DNA from: Arthonia radiata
Taxonomy: Eukaryota > Ascomycota > Arthoniomycetes > Arthoniales > Arthoniaceae
Direction of reading: 5' to 3'
DNA: 64,000 bases
Assembly (NCBI GenBank): GCA_002989075.1
Contig: PSQN01000004.1
Location: forward strand, 434,001-498,000
In this document: positions 23,164 to 32,268 of the stretch, piece by piece
Position numbering within the stretch: the first letter of the stretch is position 1
How the letters are laid out: the number at the start of each line of letters is the position of its first letter
Made by a program: the position numbers and the translations under genes
Notes under the pieces: generated by a model
The model's input: the letters and a program-made list of their open reading frames with translations, nothing else
Databases searched by the model: none
Told to the model about the DNA's origin: nothing

Positions 23164-25955
23164 ATGCCGCCTCCCAAAAAGAAGCGCAAAGTCAGTGGCG
23201 ATGATCAGAGATCCAATGCGGGATTGCAGGGAGAAGCGCGTAAGTTCAGTGCTTGTCGCATTTCGAAATTGTGTGGCAGGAAAAGATGCGGGTGCAGGTC
23301 GCGTTTTCCGCGTCACCACGTGCATCGCATTCTGCATTGGAAATTCCACTTCGAGATCTATACACAGTCAAAAGCTCGCAGAAGTGTAAAGATCATTTCA
23401 GAAAGCTAATCTTGAGTTAGCAATAAAAGCGCCTGTCAGCGCATTTGCTGCTGCGCAAGCCCGGCAGCAGCGAGAAGATGTTGAGAGTGACAGCTCAGTC
23501 AACGATGACCAAACCGAGTATCACGACCCACTGTATCAAGATGAGCCTCAAACCTCGGATTATGATGCAGTTGGCACAGACGAAGAGTATCAGAACCCAT
23601 TGAAGCCGCCGCGCGCCACGGTGAGACGGCATGGCCACAGCAGCACATACCAGCCAGTATGTCTGTCTACGTGGCAGCCAGCTGAAGAGACCATCGTGGG
23701 TCGGGACTCGAGTTCGACTACTATTCGAATGAGGCCGGGAGAGACGTTGCTCCTCATAGGTGTCTGTGACCTCGAGGTTCGGGACGGTGCCGTCTCCGTG
23801 TATGGTAAGTCCAAGGCCCTTACACGTCTCCATGATTTTTAAGCGCATGATAGAGCACAATGGAGAGTTTTGGCACAGATAATGGCCTACTCGTTTGAAG
23901 GATTTCATTTCGAAGAGGTTCAGGGCCGGCCACTGACGTTCCATTTCCAGGTTCTACTCTGAATGCAGAATCACACATATACCGAGTCTATAGCCCGTCG
24001 ACACACGCGATACCAGTCATCACAAGCGTTTCCGCGACCGCACGCCACACAAGCACACTTCGCCTCACCCCGTGCAAGAATTATCTCCACCGCTTGCGGC
24101 GCGCATCTCCTCTGTTCGGTCGCATTAGCAACGACCAATATGAGCCTTCCGAGCTGACGTCGCACATTGAATTACCAAGCTTCTCATACGTAAGTCGAGA
24201 CCTCTAGAAAGCGCCCCTCGGATACTAAACCCTTGCAGATCCAGCACTCAGCTTCTGACCCTCTCAAGCGTCCTCTGCAGCCCTTGGCGAACCCAATATC
24301 CTGGACACAGGCTTTCGAGCGTTTTGCCAGAACTGAGCGCGCCGGCGTACCTAGAGTCCTAGTCTGCGGCCCAAAAAACTCCGGCAAGTCGACATTTGCT
24401 CGAGTTTTGCTTAACAACCTCCTTTCAAAGCGTTCATCAGCGCAGATCGACGGCGTAGAGCCTTCCATTCCAGCGCCAACAGTATGCTACCTTGACTTGG
24501 ATCCAGGGCAGCCTGAATTCACACCGTCGAGCCAGGTTTCAGTGGTTCAAGTCAGAGGGCCAGTCTTCGGTCCCCCGTACACTCATGCTCAGTCAAGTGC
24601 ATCAGTCCGTATCCTCCGAGCTCACAGCATCGCTTCCACCAGCCCAAAAGAGGATATACCACACTACCTAGCGTGTGCCAGAGATCTGATGCAACACTAC
24701 GCTGACATCCTCCTCACGTTCCCATTGTGTCCCTTGATCATAAACACGCCTGGTTGGATACACGGCGAAGGGCTGGATATGCTCACTCAGCTAATCAAGA
24801 TATGTGATTCATCTGCTGTGATATGTCTTGGTCTCGACAGCATCCTCGACAATGCAATCTCCTCAGAGACCAGCACAACCCTCCAAGCAGCAGCTAAAGG
24901 CAGCCTGTTTCAGACGTTGGAAAGCGAGGCCAGTCCGGTTGTGGGTCGGACGGGCGCTGATTTACGGGTGAGTGATGCAACACCTTTCTCCTGGGAAGGC
25001 GCTCAACAGCCAACACGCTGGCGTTGGTTCTGAATCCCGAGCCTGAACCCCGGTGCTTGCGTACGTTCTTGCTGCACGAGTAAAAGCCGCTGACTTTACC
25101 TCACAGGCGATGCAACACCTCTCCTACTTCCACTCCAAACCATACGACAACCACGACAACAACGCAAGATGGACAAGTAAACCCATTCAGCTCCAGTCCA
25201 CCCTCTCACTGCGCTACAGCAGTCCTAACCCAGACATCCTCGCGTTCGCCCATTTGAACGACGGTGGCCCAGTCGACGATCTATGGCCTACAGTCCTTGA
25301 CGCATCGCTCATTGCGGTCGTCTACATCGAAGACGACGATCTCCTCAACTCTATAGCCCACCAAACCGCCATTACGCAATCGCATCATCTTCCCGTTCTT
25401 CGCAACCGCCGGAAACAGCGACTGCTACCGCTTGATCCCAAGAAGAGCCGTCTTATCTGTCTCGCGTACGTCAAGAATGTCGATATAGAGAATAAAGAGA
25501 TCGAGGTCGTGACGCCGCATGCTGCTGAGATCTACTCCCTCAAAGACTCCCACGCATCATCCGTCCCGTCACCAGTAGCAGGAGTAGATTCACCAAGCGC
25601 TGCAGAAGACACTGACGACCGTGAAAGCAATATCGACCACGCCAGACTGGTGGTTCTACAAGGCCACTTCGACCACCCTACCTGGGCCGGCCTCTCCGCT
25701 ATCCACTATCAGCGACATATTCAGCGGGAGCGGAGACAACGCGCTTTGACGCGATCCGCGGGTGCGAGGGCGGAGGAGGAGTTGCATGGGTGGTTGAAGC
25801 AGCAGCAGAGCTTGCAGGTCGATGGCGTTGAAGAGGATGGTGGGACAGCCAATCCCCGGCGGAGAGGGCATGGAGGCGAACATGATGCGTGGGAGGAGGT
25901 CAGGAAGGTGGGGGTGCGGTATCTCGAGCCTGTGGGGAAGGGAAAGGGGAGGTGA
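23164..25955 (+). CDS. GRC3: Polynucleotide 5'-hydroxyl kinase Grc3
   Basis: Grc3 phosphorylates the 5' end made by Las1 cleavage of ITS2 during 25S/28S rRNA maturation. Exons: 23164-23239, 23406-23804, 23951-24189, 24239-24967, 25107-25955, about 763 residues. The last three introns are clear (GTAAGT/GTGAGT donors, CAG acceptors, branch CTGAC before 25107). The first junction is less sure: the acceptor could be 23405 or, with another donor at 23191, 23401. The N-terminus MPPPKKKRKV contains a classic nuclear import signal. SAFAAAQARQQ and a central beta-rich domain precede the P-loop GPKNSGKST (about residues 281-289), VCYLDLDPGQPEF, PLIINTPGWIHGEGLDML and, after the last intron, AMQHLSYFHSK. 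The C-terminal half carries ARLVVLQGHFDHPTWAGLSA. This order is diagnostic for the Grc3/Nol9 branch of the Clp1 superfamily. Confidence 0.92.
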
Positions 25956-26391
25956 GAAGGGGGGGATATATGGCGATGACGTAGAGTTGAGTACTGCACG
26001 ACGACGAACAAGTGATTTGTTGGAGTGGTACTCCGACATTGATAAATTCGCGAAGATCTGGCTCTGGATACATTTTGGAGGCGAGTGGAAGAGTAGACAA
26101 CGATGCCCCTCGGGCTCTCGCTTCTGTGGCCCAGGCACTGGCGGCGCAGAAAGCGCGCTGTCGCCTCGCCGAAAGTCATCTCTGCTGAACGCTCTAAAAG
26201 CCTGCTTTGAAGCGGCCGTCGAGAACGATGAGGTTGTCTACATACCGCCATAGAGGTCTGGTCGTCACTGGATAGTTCGCTTGATATTTGTTCTCAAACA
26301 AATCAAGATGATGTTCTCTCTTCGACAATGACATGAACACAGATGAAGTCGGTTAGAGCAGTGTTGCGCATCACTCGTGTCGTCGTCCGCG

Positions 26392-26643
26392 TCAGGTCAG
26401 CTCGTCGAGATAGTGTCCGTAATTCATCAAGATGATCCCGATAATGGCAGCCGCGACTGTGCCAACAACTGCAACTTGCAGCGCCATGGCTATGCATGCG
26501 CGTAGAGCATATATCCAGCGTCTCGTAGTGTTACTCGTCTGCGCATTGGCATGAAGGACAGGGACAGCTCTGGGCTTGACGTCCTCGGCGAGGGTGATGA
26601 AGGCAGCGAAGGTTAGGTACGAAACAGTGCTATTCTGTGACAT
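26392..26643 (-). CDS. Possible small membrane protein, 83 residues
   Basis: A single open frame with a hydrophobic helix at MALQVAVVGTVAAAIIGIIL (about residues 53-72), preceded by a short polar N-terminus and ending NYGHYLDELT. The ATG is proper and the composition is protein-like, but no family is recognised and the surrounding 1.6 kb (25956-27624) has no other gene that I can support. It could be a chance frame or the last exon of a decayed gene. Confidence 0.3.
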   Translation of the reverse strand: MSQNSTVSYLTFAAFITLAEDVKPRAVPVLHANAQTSNTTRRWIYALRACIAMALQVAVVGTVAAAIIGIILMNYGHYLDELT

Positions 26644-27624
26644 GGCACTAGGCGTTCGCTGTTTTGGCTTTTCTCAGATAGCTTTGGCGTATCAGCGTGG
26701 ACAGAGGTCGCACCCTATTGACATTATGAAGGCTGGCCCCAAGGCTTCATAGTTCCTCACGACCAGGTGTTCATTGCGAAATGCCAGGCCGTGATCTTAG
26801 GTCAGAGTGGTCAGCATGTCAGGTGAGGTGAGAGCGGCTCGAAAGTCTCAGGACAGAGCAAGCGAAGAAAGGGGAGCATGCAGGAATGATTGCAGTTGTT
26901 GAGCAACTGGGCAGTATCATCACTGCTTCAGGAACACCAAAATTGTACCGAGACACCGGCATGACAGATTTTGGGTTTTCCAAGCTATCCTGACTAGGTG
27001 CATGCTGCGCTGATAGTCATCCAACCAAGCCAGCGGGCTGGTAGTCTGACCTTCAAAGCGCAACATACTGCATACCGAAGGTAGTAGAAAGGCTTGTGCC
27101 TGCGACCACCGGGGCGCACTGAAAGCTTGAAAATAGTTTGAGCCAGAGCGCTCGCCTGTAAGCTCGCTTAAAGGCCACCTTGAGGTTGGATATAACATCT
27201 GTGCAGACTTATAACTTGGGCTGCGTGCAGCGCCGCTAAGCTCAGAATTGGCCTGGACCTTGAACGTCTAATGGTTGCAATCTGCGCCCTATGCCACAAG
27301 AAATGGCGCAGCCCGCTGACTCCGAGAATGATCGCGTTCATCAGCAGGCAACTGAAGCCAGTAGCACTTGAGAAGCTTCATTCCAAGGCGGTCCTTCGGA
27401 GCAGACAATATAGCTTCAACAACAAGCTCAAATCTTCCGAAACACCGGAATTTAGTCGGAGCAGCGGTCATTCCGCTGGCGCAGCACAAAGCCAGCCTCT
27501 TCGCGGCCAGCAGCAGCAGGTCAGAGCTGCTATCCTCACCATTGGATGGTTGCAGACAGTGTCAATAGGGATCAATACCCAGCATTCGCGACATGTTGCT
27601 CGAAGAGGAGCCGTACGACATGTT

Positions 27625-27906
27625 TCAACCCGCGCTGACGGGCGGTATCACAGCTACCTCATCACCTTCTTTGATTTCTTGCTCGGCATCCGTGTCCAAG
27701 TCAACGTACTCGAGGTTGATGGAGAGGGCGCTGCTGTTCAAGACTTTGTCTTTGATGCCAGGATACATCTCGTCCAGGGTTTTGAACAGCTTTTGCGGAG
27801 TGGTGGGGGCTTGCAGTGTTTCGGAGCTTTTCTTGGTATACGTAGTCGTGGAAGCGAAGTAGAGGAGCTTGAAATGACCCGGAGGTGGACGCTCTCGCTG
27901 AGCCAT
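27625..27906 (-). CDS. Molybdopterin synthase sulfur-carrier (small) subunit, MOCS2A/MoaD type
   Basis: Single exon, 93 residues. MoaD-like proteins carry sulfur as a C-terminal thiocarboxylate and with the large subunit convert precursor Z (cPMP) to molybdopterin in the cytosol; nitrate reductase is a major client in fungi. The ubiquitin-like fold is visible: PPPGHFKLLYFASTTTYTKK, TTPQKLFKTLDEMYPGIKDK, ALSINLEYVDLDT and EIKEGDEVAVIPPVSAG at the very end. The terminal residue is Gly as required for adenylation; the residue before it is Ala, while many family members have Gly or Ser there. It is transcribed away from the RNB exonuclease gene that starts 378 bp further on. The large subunit is not in this window. 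Confidence 0.88.
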   Translation of the reverse strand: MAQRERPPPGHFKLLYFASTTTYTKKSSETLQAPTTPQKLFKTLDEMYPGIKDKVLNSSALSINLEYVDLDTDAEQEIKEGDEVAVIPPVSAG

Positions 27907-28284
27907 CTGATGTACTAGGAGCTTTTGTCAGCTCCAGGACTTTCGAAGCAAAATGTGAAGCGATAAATGAGGCATTGGCAATCAGTCAAGGAGTCTAGAT
28001 ATTGTCACCGCATCGAGCATTGATGCTCATTGGCTAATACATGCTATGGTTGTAGAACTCATCATGCGCACATTAATCGAAATGGGAGCTGTAGGACTTA
28101 CCGAAATCCTCTGATGAAGATTGTATCTAGGACATGGGCAGGATTATTGAGAAGCAACCGCAGGGTCGGAGAATTTTGGAAGAGGGTGGTGGTCCGTGCT
28201 TCGATGACGCGCTGGCCGCTGTCACGCAAACGACGCGACTTGCGGCTTTCGATGTGTTGCTCTTTGTGCCTCGTTCGCTATTTC
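27907..28284. promoter_or_regulatory. Divergent region between MOCS2A-type gene and RNB exonuclease gene
   Basis: 378 bp between two start codons on opposite strands. The RNB frame stays open upstream to 28030 but those codons are unlike a conserved N-terminus, so this is taken as a shared 5' region. Confidence 0.4.
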
Positions 28285-31200
28285 ATGATCAAGCATCGCA
28301 CCATTCAGTATGCGCGTCAGCGGTCGCATAGGTGCTCAGGCCCTCTGCGGGTCCGATCTCAACTCCTGCATAATCCTGGATCCAGGGTAAACCTACGCCT
28401 CGACAGCTCAGCATACATTTTCAGTGGCGACCCTGCGTCTCGTGTGGTCTCAAACTTACGGCAATCGTATCAATGTCGTGGCTTCCGTTGCGCCGTTGTG
28501 ACTATCGACAATGAGGCCTCTACTTCAACTGGTTTGCCATCAAATGGCCCCCCTCCGATCTCAGGCCTAGACGGTCCGAGCATCCGTGACCGACTTCGCG
28601 GTTGGAAACCAGAAGAACTATCAAGAAGTGAAAAGGAGAAGGCGGCATGGGAGAAACAGCAGGTTGCTCTGCATCATGCTGAAAACGACTATCTACGTTC
28701 AGACCTGCAGATGCAAGAGGAGGATGGCGCAGACGAAGATCCGGCAACGGACATCTTCACTAAGGAGTACGATCGTATGTCCGGCGAATTTGAAGGCACA
28801 GACACTTCAGCCGCTGCTTTCCGGCCGGGAGACATCGTTGAATTGCCCGGTGGCCACGGTGGAAAACCTCTTCTAGCAGTCTTCCTCAAGAATACGCAGA
28901 ATTACACGATTCTGTATAATACAGAAGGGCGTTTGATCGCGTCGTCATATGGCCACGTACATTTCAGATGCTGCCGCCAATTCACAGAGCAGGAGCTGGC
29001 TCCCATCTTTGCGTACATGCCGGACGATCCCTTCACGAACGTCGAAACGCTCTTGGACGAGTACAGCGAGCTCATTCCAAGGAGCGCAGGCGTGCACGTG
29101 TTGAGGAAGCTTGCTGACTTCTCAGAAGCGGTTGACGATGCATTTCGAAAGCATTCGAAAGCTTTGGCAAACGTCCACGCCCTTGTAGCACATCCAACAC
29201 AAGCCAAGTCCATGTTGCTGGCCGACATCGCCGCTCAAGTGGTTGCCGCACCGGCGTCTGAGCCACACCAATTATCGGAGCCTCTGCTACTTGCCGTGAG
29301 TCATTCATGTATCCGTGGCTCGTATGGTTTCAAGGTTGCCAATCGTAGCTACGTCGGCACTCGATCCATGTTCGTTGAGTCAAAGTACTCTGTAGACGTA
29401 GTCGAACGTGTGACGCAATGGATAAGGGCATATCAAGAAGAAGCATCGAGTCAAACACGCAAGGTTCAGCCCAGCACGCGAGTTCGCAACGACGCTAAGC
29501 CGGTCCACGGTTTTGCTTTGCGAGCCCGTCGATTGGTAGAAGCGAGCAAACAGATGCGCTTGTATACACCGCACGGCGCGGTCGTTGGTACCAAGGCAGA
29601 GTATCTCGACAATCCACAACTTGCTGAGTCTATGATCGCGACAGGCTTCACGAGCGCTGATCGAGACATCATCCACTTCCTAACTTTGTTCCTCGCCGGC
29701 AGAGCATTTTTCTACCATCCGCATCTCGTTGGCCTGCCAGCCATCGTCATTCGTGCCGTCAAAGGGAATGATGACTTTGCCGCTATGCAGACCGAAGTTG
29801 ACTCTGACGCCGTCCACTCTCTTCTTGTCGAGATCGGAGTCATGCAGCCGTTCAATAACCCGGAGGCGGTCGATCGCGAGTTAGTTATTCATGATGAAGA
29901 TCTCCAGAAAGGCTTGGATGTGCGGCAAGAGCACGTTGATGCTGGCATGCCACTGGAGGAGGCAGTTGGACTTCAGGATTCGATGGCAGACATGCGGCGC
30001 GATTGGGCTGAGCTGCCGGTCTATTGCATCGACTCGCATTCAACGACAGAAGTCGATGATGGTATCTCAATCGAAGAGATCCCAGGATCACCAGGTCACG
30101 TTTGGGTCCATACCCATGTGGCACATTGTTCATCGCATTTCACGCCTGAGCATCTCCTTGCAAGGGTCGCAGAAAATCGATACGGCACACAGTATCTGCC
30201 AGAAGGACGGATGTCAATGTTGCCAACTTATATCTCCGAAAGGTTTAGTGTGCAGCCTGATGTTCCTGTCATTACAATCTCGGCACGCTTTGACGCTGAC
30301 GGCATGCTCATCGATTCGAAGATAGAGCCCGGTATTGTACGCAACGTACACACTATCAACATCGATCAAGTAGACAACTTCTTCGGCTATCAGGGCGACA
30401 AGTCAATGCCGGTTGTTATGAATGTGGGAAAAGAGGCGTCTTCACATTCACAAACCTTCGACTCAGAGGTGGGAGCACCGCCGCATACCTACGACATCAG
30501 TTCCGAGCATCACGAACCCCTGCATCGACTGCTCTCCCTCGCCCAAAAGATCCGATCTCGCCAACCGGGCCAACACATGCGCGGCTCTGGCAACCGCAGC
30601 GATATTCGTCTCTCAAATCAACCTCGCGATCCCACCATACCAGCCCATCACTTCCAAGCCGCCGCTCATCGAATGATGCCCACTCCTTTGGCGCCTTCAT
30701 ACGCGCTCCGTTTCCCTGACCTCTCCATGTCCGTTAATCCGAACTTCGACGCTGCTCTTTTGCGTCCCAGTGGGGATGAGCCTCCCTCCAACACCCTTGT
30801 TTCCGAATTCATGGTGCTCGCTAATGCCATCGTCGGCAAATACGCCGCTGAGCGCGATTTGCCGATCGTTTTCTACGGGTCCGCGCCTGCAGCTGAGGGC
30901 ATCGAAGAGCAACTACCTATCATGCGTGCACGCCTTCAGCGGATGGCAAGGGGCGAAGAGCCGATCGAGCGTGGATTCGTGACATACACCAGGACTGCAT
31001 TTGCGCTGCGGAGACTGAGCGAGCGCCCCGTGAAGCACGTGCCAATGGATATCGAAGCCTACGCGAAAGTCACAAGTCCGTTGAGGCGGTTTTATGATCT
31101 CGCGAGTTTGTGGACCATTGATGCGGCCGTAAAGTATGAGCATGAAACGGGCCACAGTCTGAAGGTCAAAGATATTGGGATGGGCTGGTTTGGCAGACAT

Positions 31201-31587
31201 TGGGAGGGCGCGTCTGGTGTTGTGGACAGTGATGCTCACCGCATGGACGAGGGGAAAGAAAAGCTGCCATTCACCCCGCCTTTGGATCACGCAGCTGTCG
31301 CCAACATCCTCGAACGCACACGCTATCTCGACGTCGGGCAGATGCGGTACCTTCACTCTCACGAGAAACACCACATCTTCCAAGCCTTCGGGCGTGCGCT
31401 CTACCTCTGTCCGCAGAACATTGTGCCATATTACCCTGAGGGTAGGCATCCCGGCCCAGAACTGGTGAACCCTGCCGAAGGCAGATTCGTGGCTATCGTG
31501 GGTAAGTCCGGGTCCATTCGCCGGAGTCTAAGGTTGGAGGGTTTGGAAGTCGGTAAGTCTCAAGCACCCACACTTTCTCTTTCGTAG
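28285..31587 (+). CDS. cyt-4: Mitochondrial RNase II-family (RNB) exoribonuclease, Dss1/Cyt-4 type
   Basis: One long exon, about 1100 residues. The first 75 residues (from MIKHRTIQYARQRSHRC) are rich in Arg/Ser/Leu with few acids, as in a mitochondrial presequence. Conserved parts: TSTGLPSNGPP..., SIRDRLRGW, FRPGDIVELPGG, then the RNB domain with VYCIDSHSTTEVDDGISIEE at about residues 579-598, in which the catalytic Asp set (D..., E-V-D-D) is intact, WVHTHVAHCSS, YLPEGRMSMLPTYISERF, AYAKVTSPLRRFYDL. The Dss1/Cyt-4 group is the 3'-5' exonuclease of the mitochondrial degradosome or group I intron processing. The frame stops at 31585-31587. A 35-bp GT-AG segment (31553-31587) would, if spliced, extend the protein to TGA 31677-31679; I keep the unspliced end because 35 bp is very short for an intron. 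Start codon is the least certain point. Confidence 0.85.
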   Translation: MIKHRTIQYARQRSHRCSGPLRVRSQLLHNPGSRVNLRLDSSAYIFSGDPASRVVSNLRQSYQCRGFRCAVVTIDNEASTSTGLPSNGPPPISGLDGPSIRDRLRGWKPEELSRSEKEKAAWEKQQVALHHAENDYLRSDLQMQEEDGADEDPATDIFTKEYDRMSGEFEGTDTSAAAFRPGDIVELPGGHGGKPLLAVFLKNTQNYTILYNTEGRLIASSYGHVHFRCCRQFTEQELAPIFAYMPDDPFTNVETLLDEYSELIPRSAGVHVLRKLADFSEAVDDAFRKHSKALANVHALVAHPTQAKSMLLADIAAQVVAAPASEPHQLSEPLLLAVSHSCIRGSYGFKVANRSYVGTRSMFVESKYSVDVVERVTQWIRAYQEEASSQTRKVQPSTRVRNDAKPVHGFALRARRLVEASKQMRLYTPHGAVVGTKAEYLDNPQLAESMIATGFTSADRDIIHFLTLFLAGRAFFYHPHLVGLPAIVIRAVKGNDDFAAMQTEVDSDAVHSLLVEIGVMQPFNNPEAVDRELVIHDEDLQKGLDVRQEHVDAGMPLEEAVGLQDSMADMRRDWAELPVYCIDSHSTTEVDDGISIEEIPGSPGHVWVHTHVAHCSSHFTPEHLLARVAENRYGTQYLPEGRMSMLPTYISERFSVQPDVPVITISARFDADGMLIDSKIEPGIVRNVHTINIDQVDNFFGYQGDKSMPVVMNVGKEASSHSQTFDSEVGAPPHTYDISSEHHEPLHRLLSLAQKIRSRQPGQHMRGSGNRSDIRLSNQPRDPTIPAHHFQAAAHRMMPTPLAPSYALRFPDLSMSVNPNFDAALLRPSGDEPPSNTLVSEFMVLANAIVGKYAAERDLPIVFYGSAPAAEGIEEQLPIMRARLQRMARGEEPIERGFVTYTRTAFALRRLSERPVKHVPMDIEAYAKVTSPLRRFYDLASLWTIDAAVKYEHETGHSLKVKDIGMGWFGRHWEGASGVVDSDAHRMDEGKEKLPFTPPLDHAAVANILERTRYLDVGQMRYLHSHEKHHIFQAFGRALYLCPQNIVPYYPEGRHPGPELVNPAEGRFVAIVGKSGSIRRSLRLEGLEVGKSQAPTLSLS

Positions 31588-31610
31588 CCTTTTGCGGAGT
31601 TGTTGTCATC

Positions 31611-31835
31611 TCATCCGTCGGCGCTGCTCCAAAGCTCTTGGTTCCAGATGAAGGGCTGGAGGTGCGCATACTGTTCTGATTTCAACACGTCCGCAATCCG
31701 CTTGGACAAATAGCAGAGGAGGCATGCTCTCTGTAAAACTGTTCCAGGAGCAGCCCTCAGCAGCTGTTCCGCCGGCGCTGCCTCCAAAATCTGTTTTTGA
31801 ACCCCGACGCCCATTTTGTGACGGCTCTTGAACAT
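31611..31835 (-). CDS. Possible small protein, 74 residues
   Basis: An open frame with helical, non-repetitive composition (QKQILEAAPAEQLLRAAPG, LSKRIADVLKSEQY, PFIWNQELWSSADG). A second ATG at 31814 begins MGVGVQKQ. It converges with the RNB gene and would overlap its longer alternative 3' end by about 68 bp. No family recognised and no clear splice partner upstream. Confidence 0.35.
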   Translation of the reverse strand: MFKSRHKMGVGVQKQILEAAPAEQLLRAAPGTVLQRACLLCYLSKRIADVLKSEQYAHLQPFIWNQELWSSADG

Positions 31836-32268
31836 GGACTGCGCTTACATTCTGATTATAGGATGCGACTCCGAGCAGAAAGTCGGGAGTATCGATCGAA
31901 CAGAGCCAAAGGAGGGTGAGAAATGGGCGGTGAAGGTGTTGAGGGTGCGATTTGGCGGAAAGAGAGTAGTAGTCAACATGTTGAAAAGGTTAGAATAGAG
32001 GAAGAAATTGTACGATACGGAGGCGCTGCAGAATAATTTACAGATTTAGACCTAATTGATCATGCGAAGCTGCTCTTCATACGGGCACACTCAAGCATCA
32101 CTTTCGAAATATGATAGATTGTACGAAAAGATGTGGCAACGTCCTCGTCCATTGAGCACATTCCAACACTTGCAATTGCTCCAAATTCTACCAGCTACAT
32201 CACATTCCGTCGGCGTGGCCCAAAATCATTATCCTTCCCAACCCCACCCTACCCTTGCCACTGCTCAC

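Noticed and set aside
27271-27918. 215-codon plus-strand frame
   Set aside because: Its second half is antisense to the MOCS2A-type gene, and its first half has no motif.
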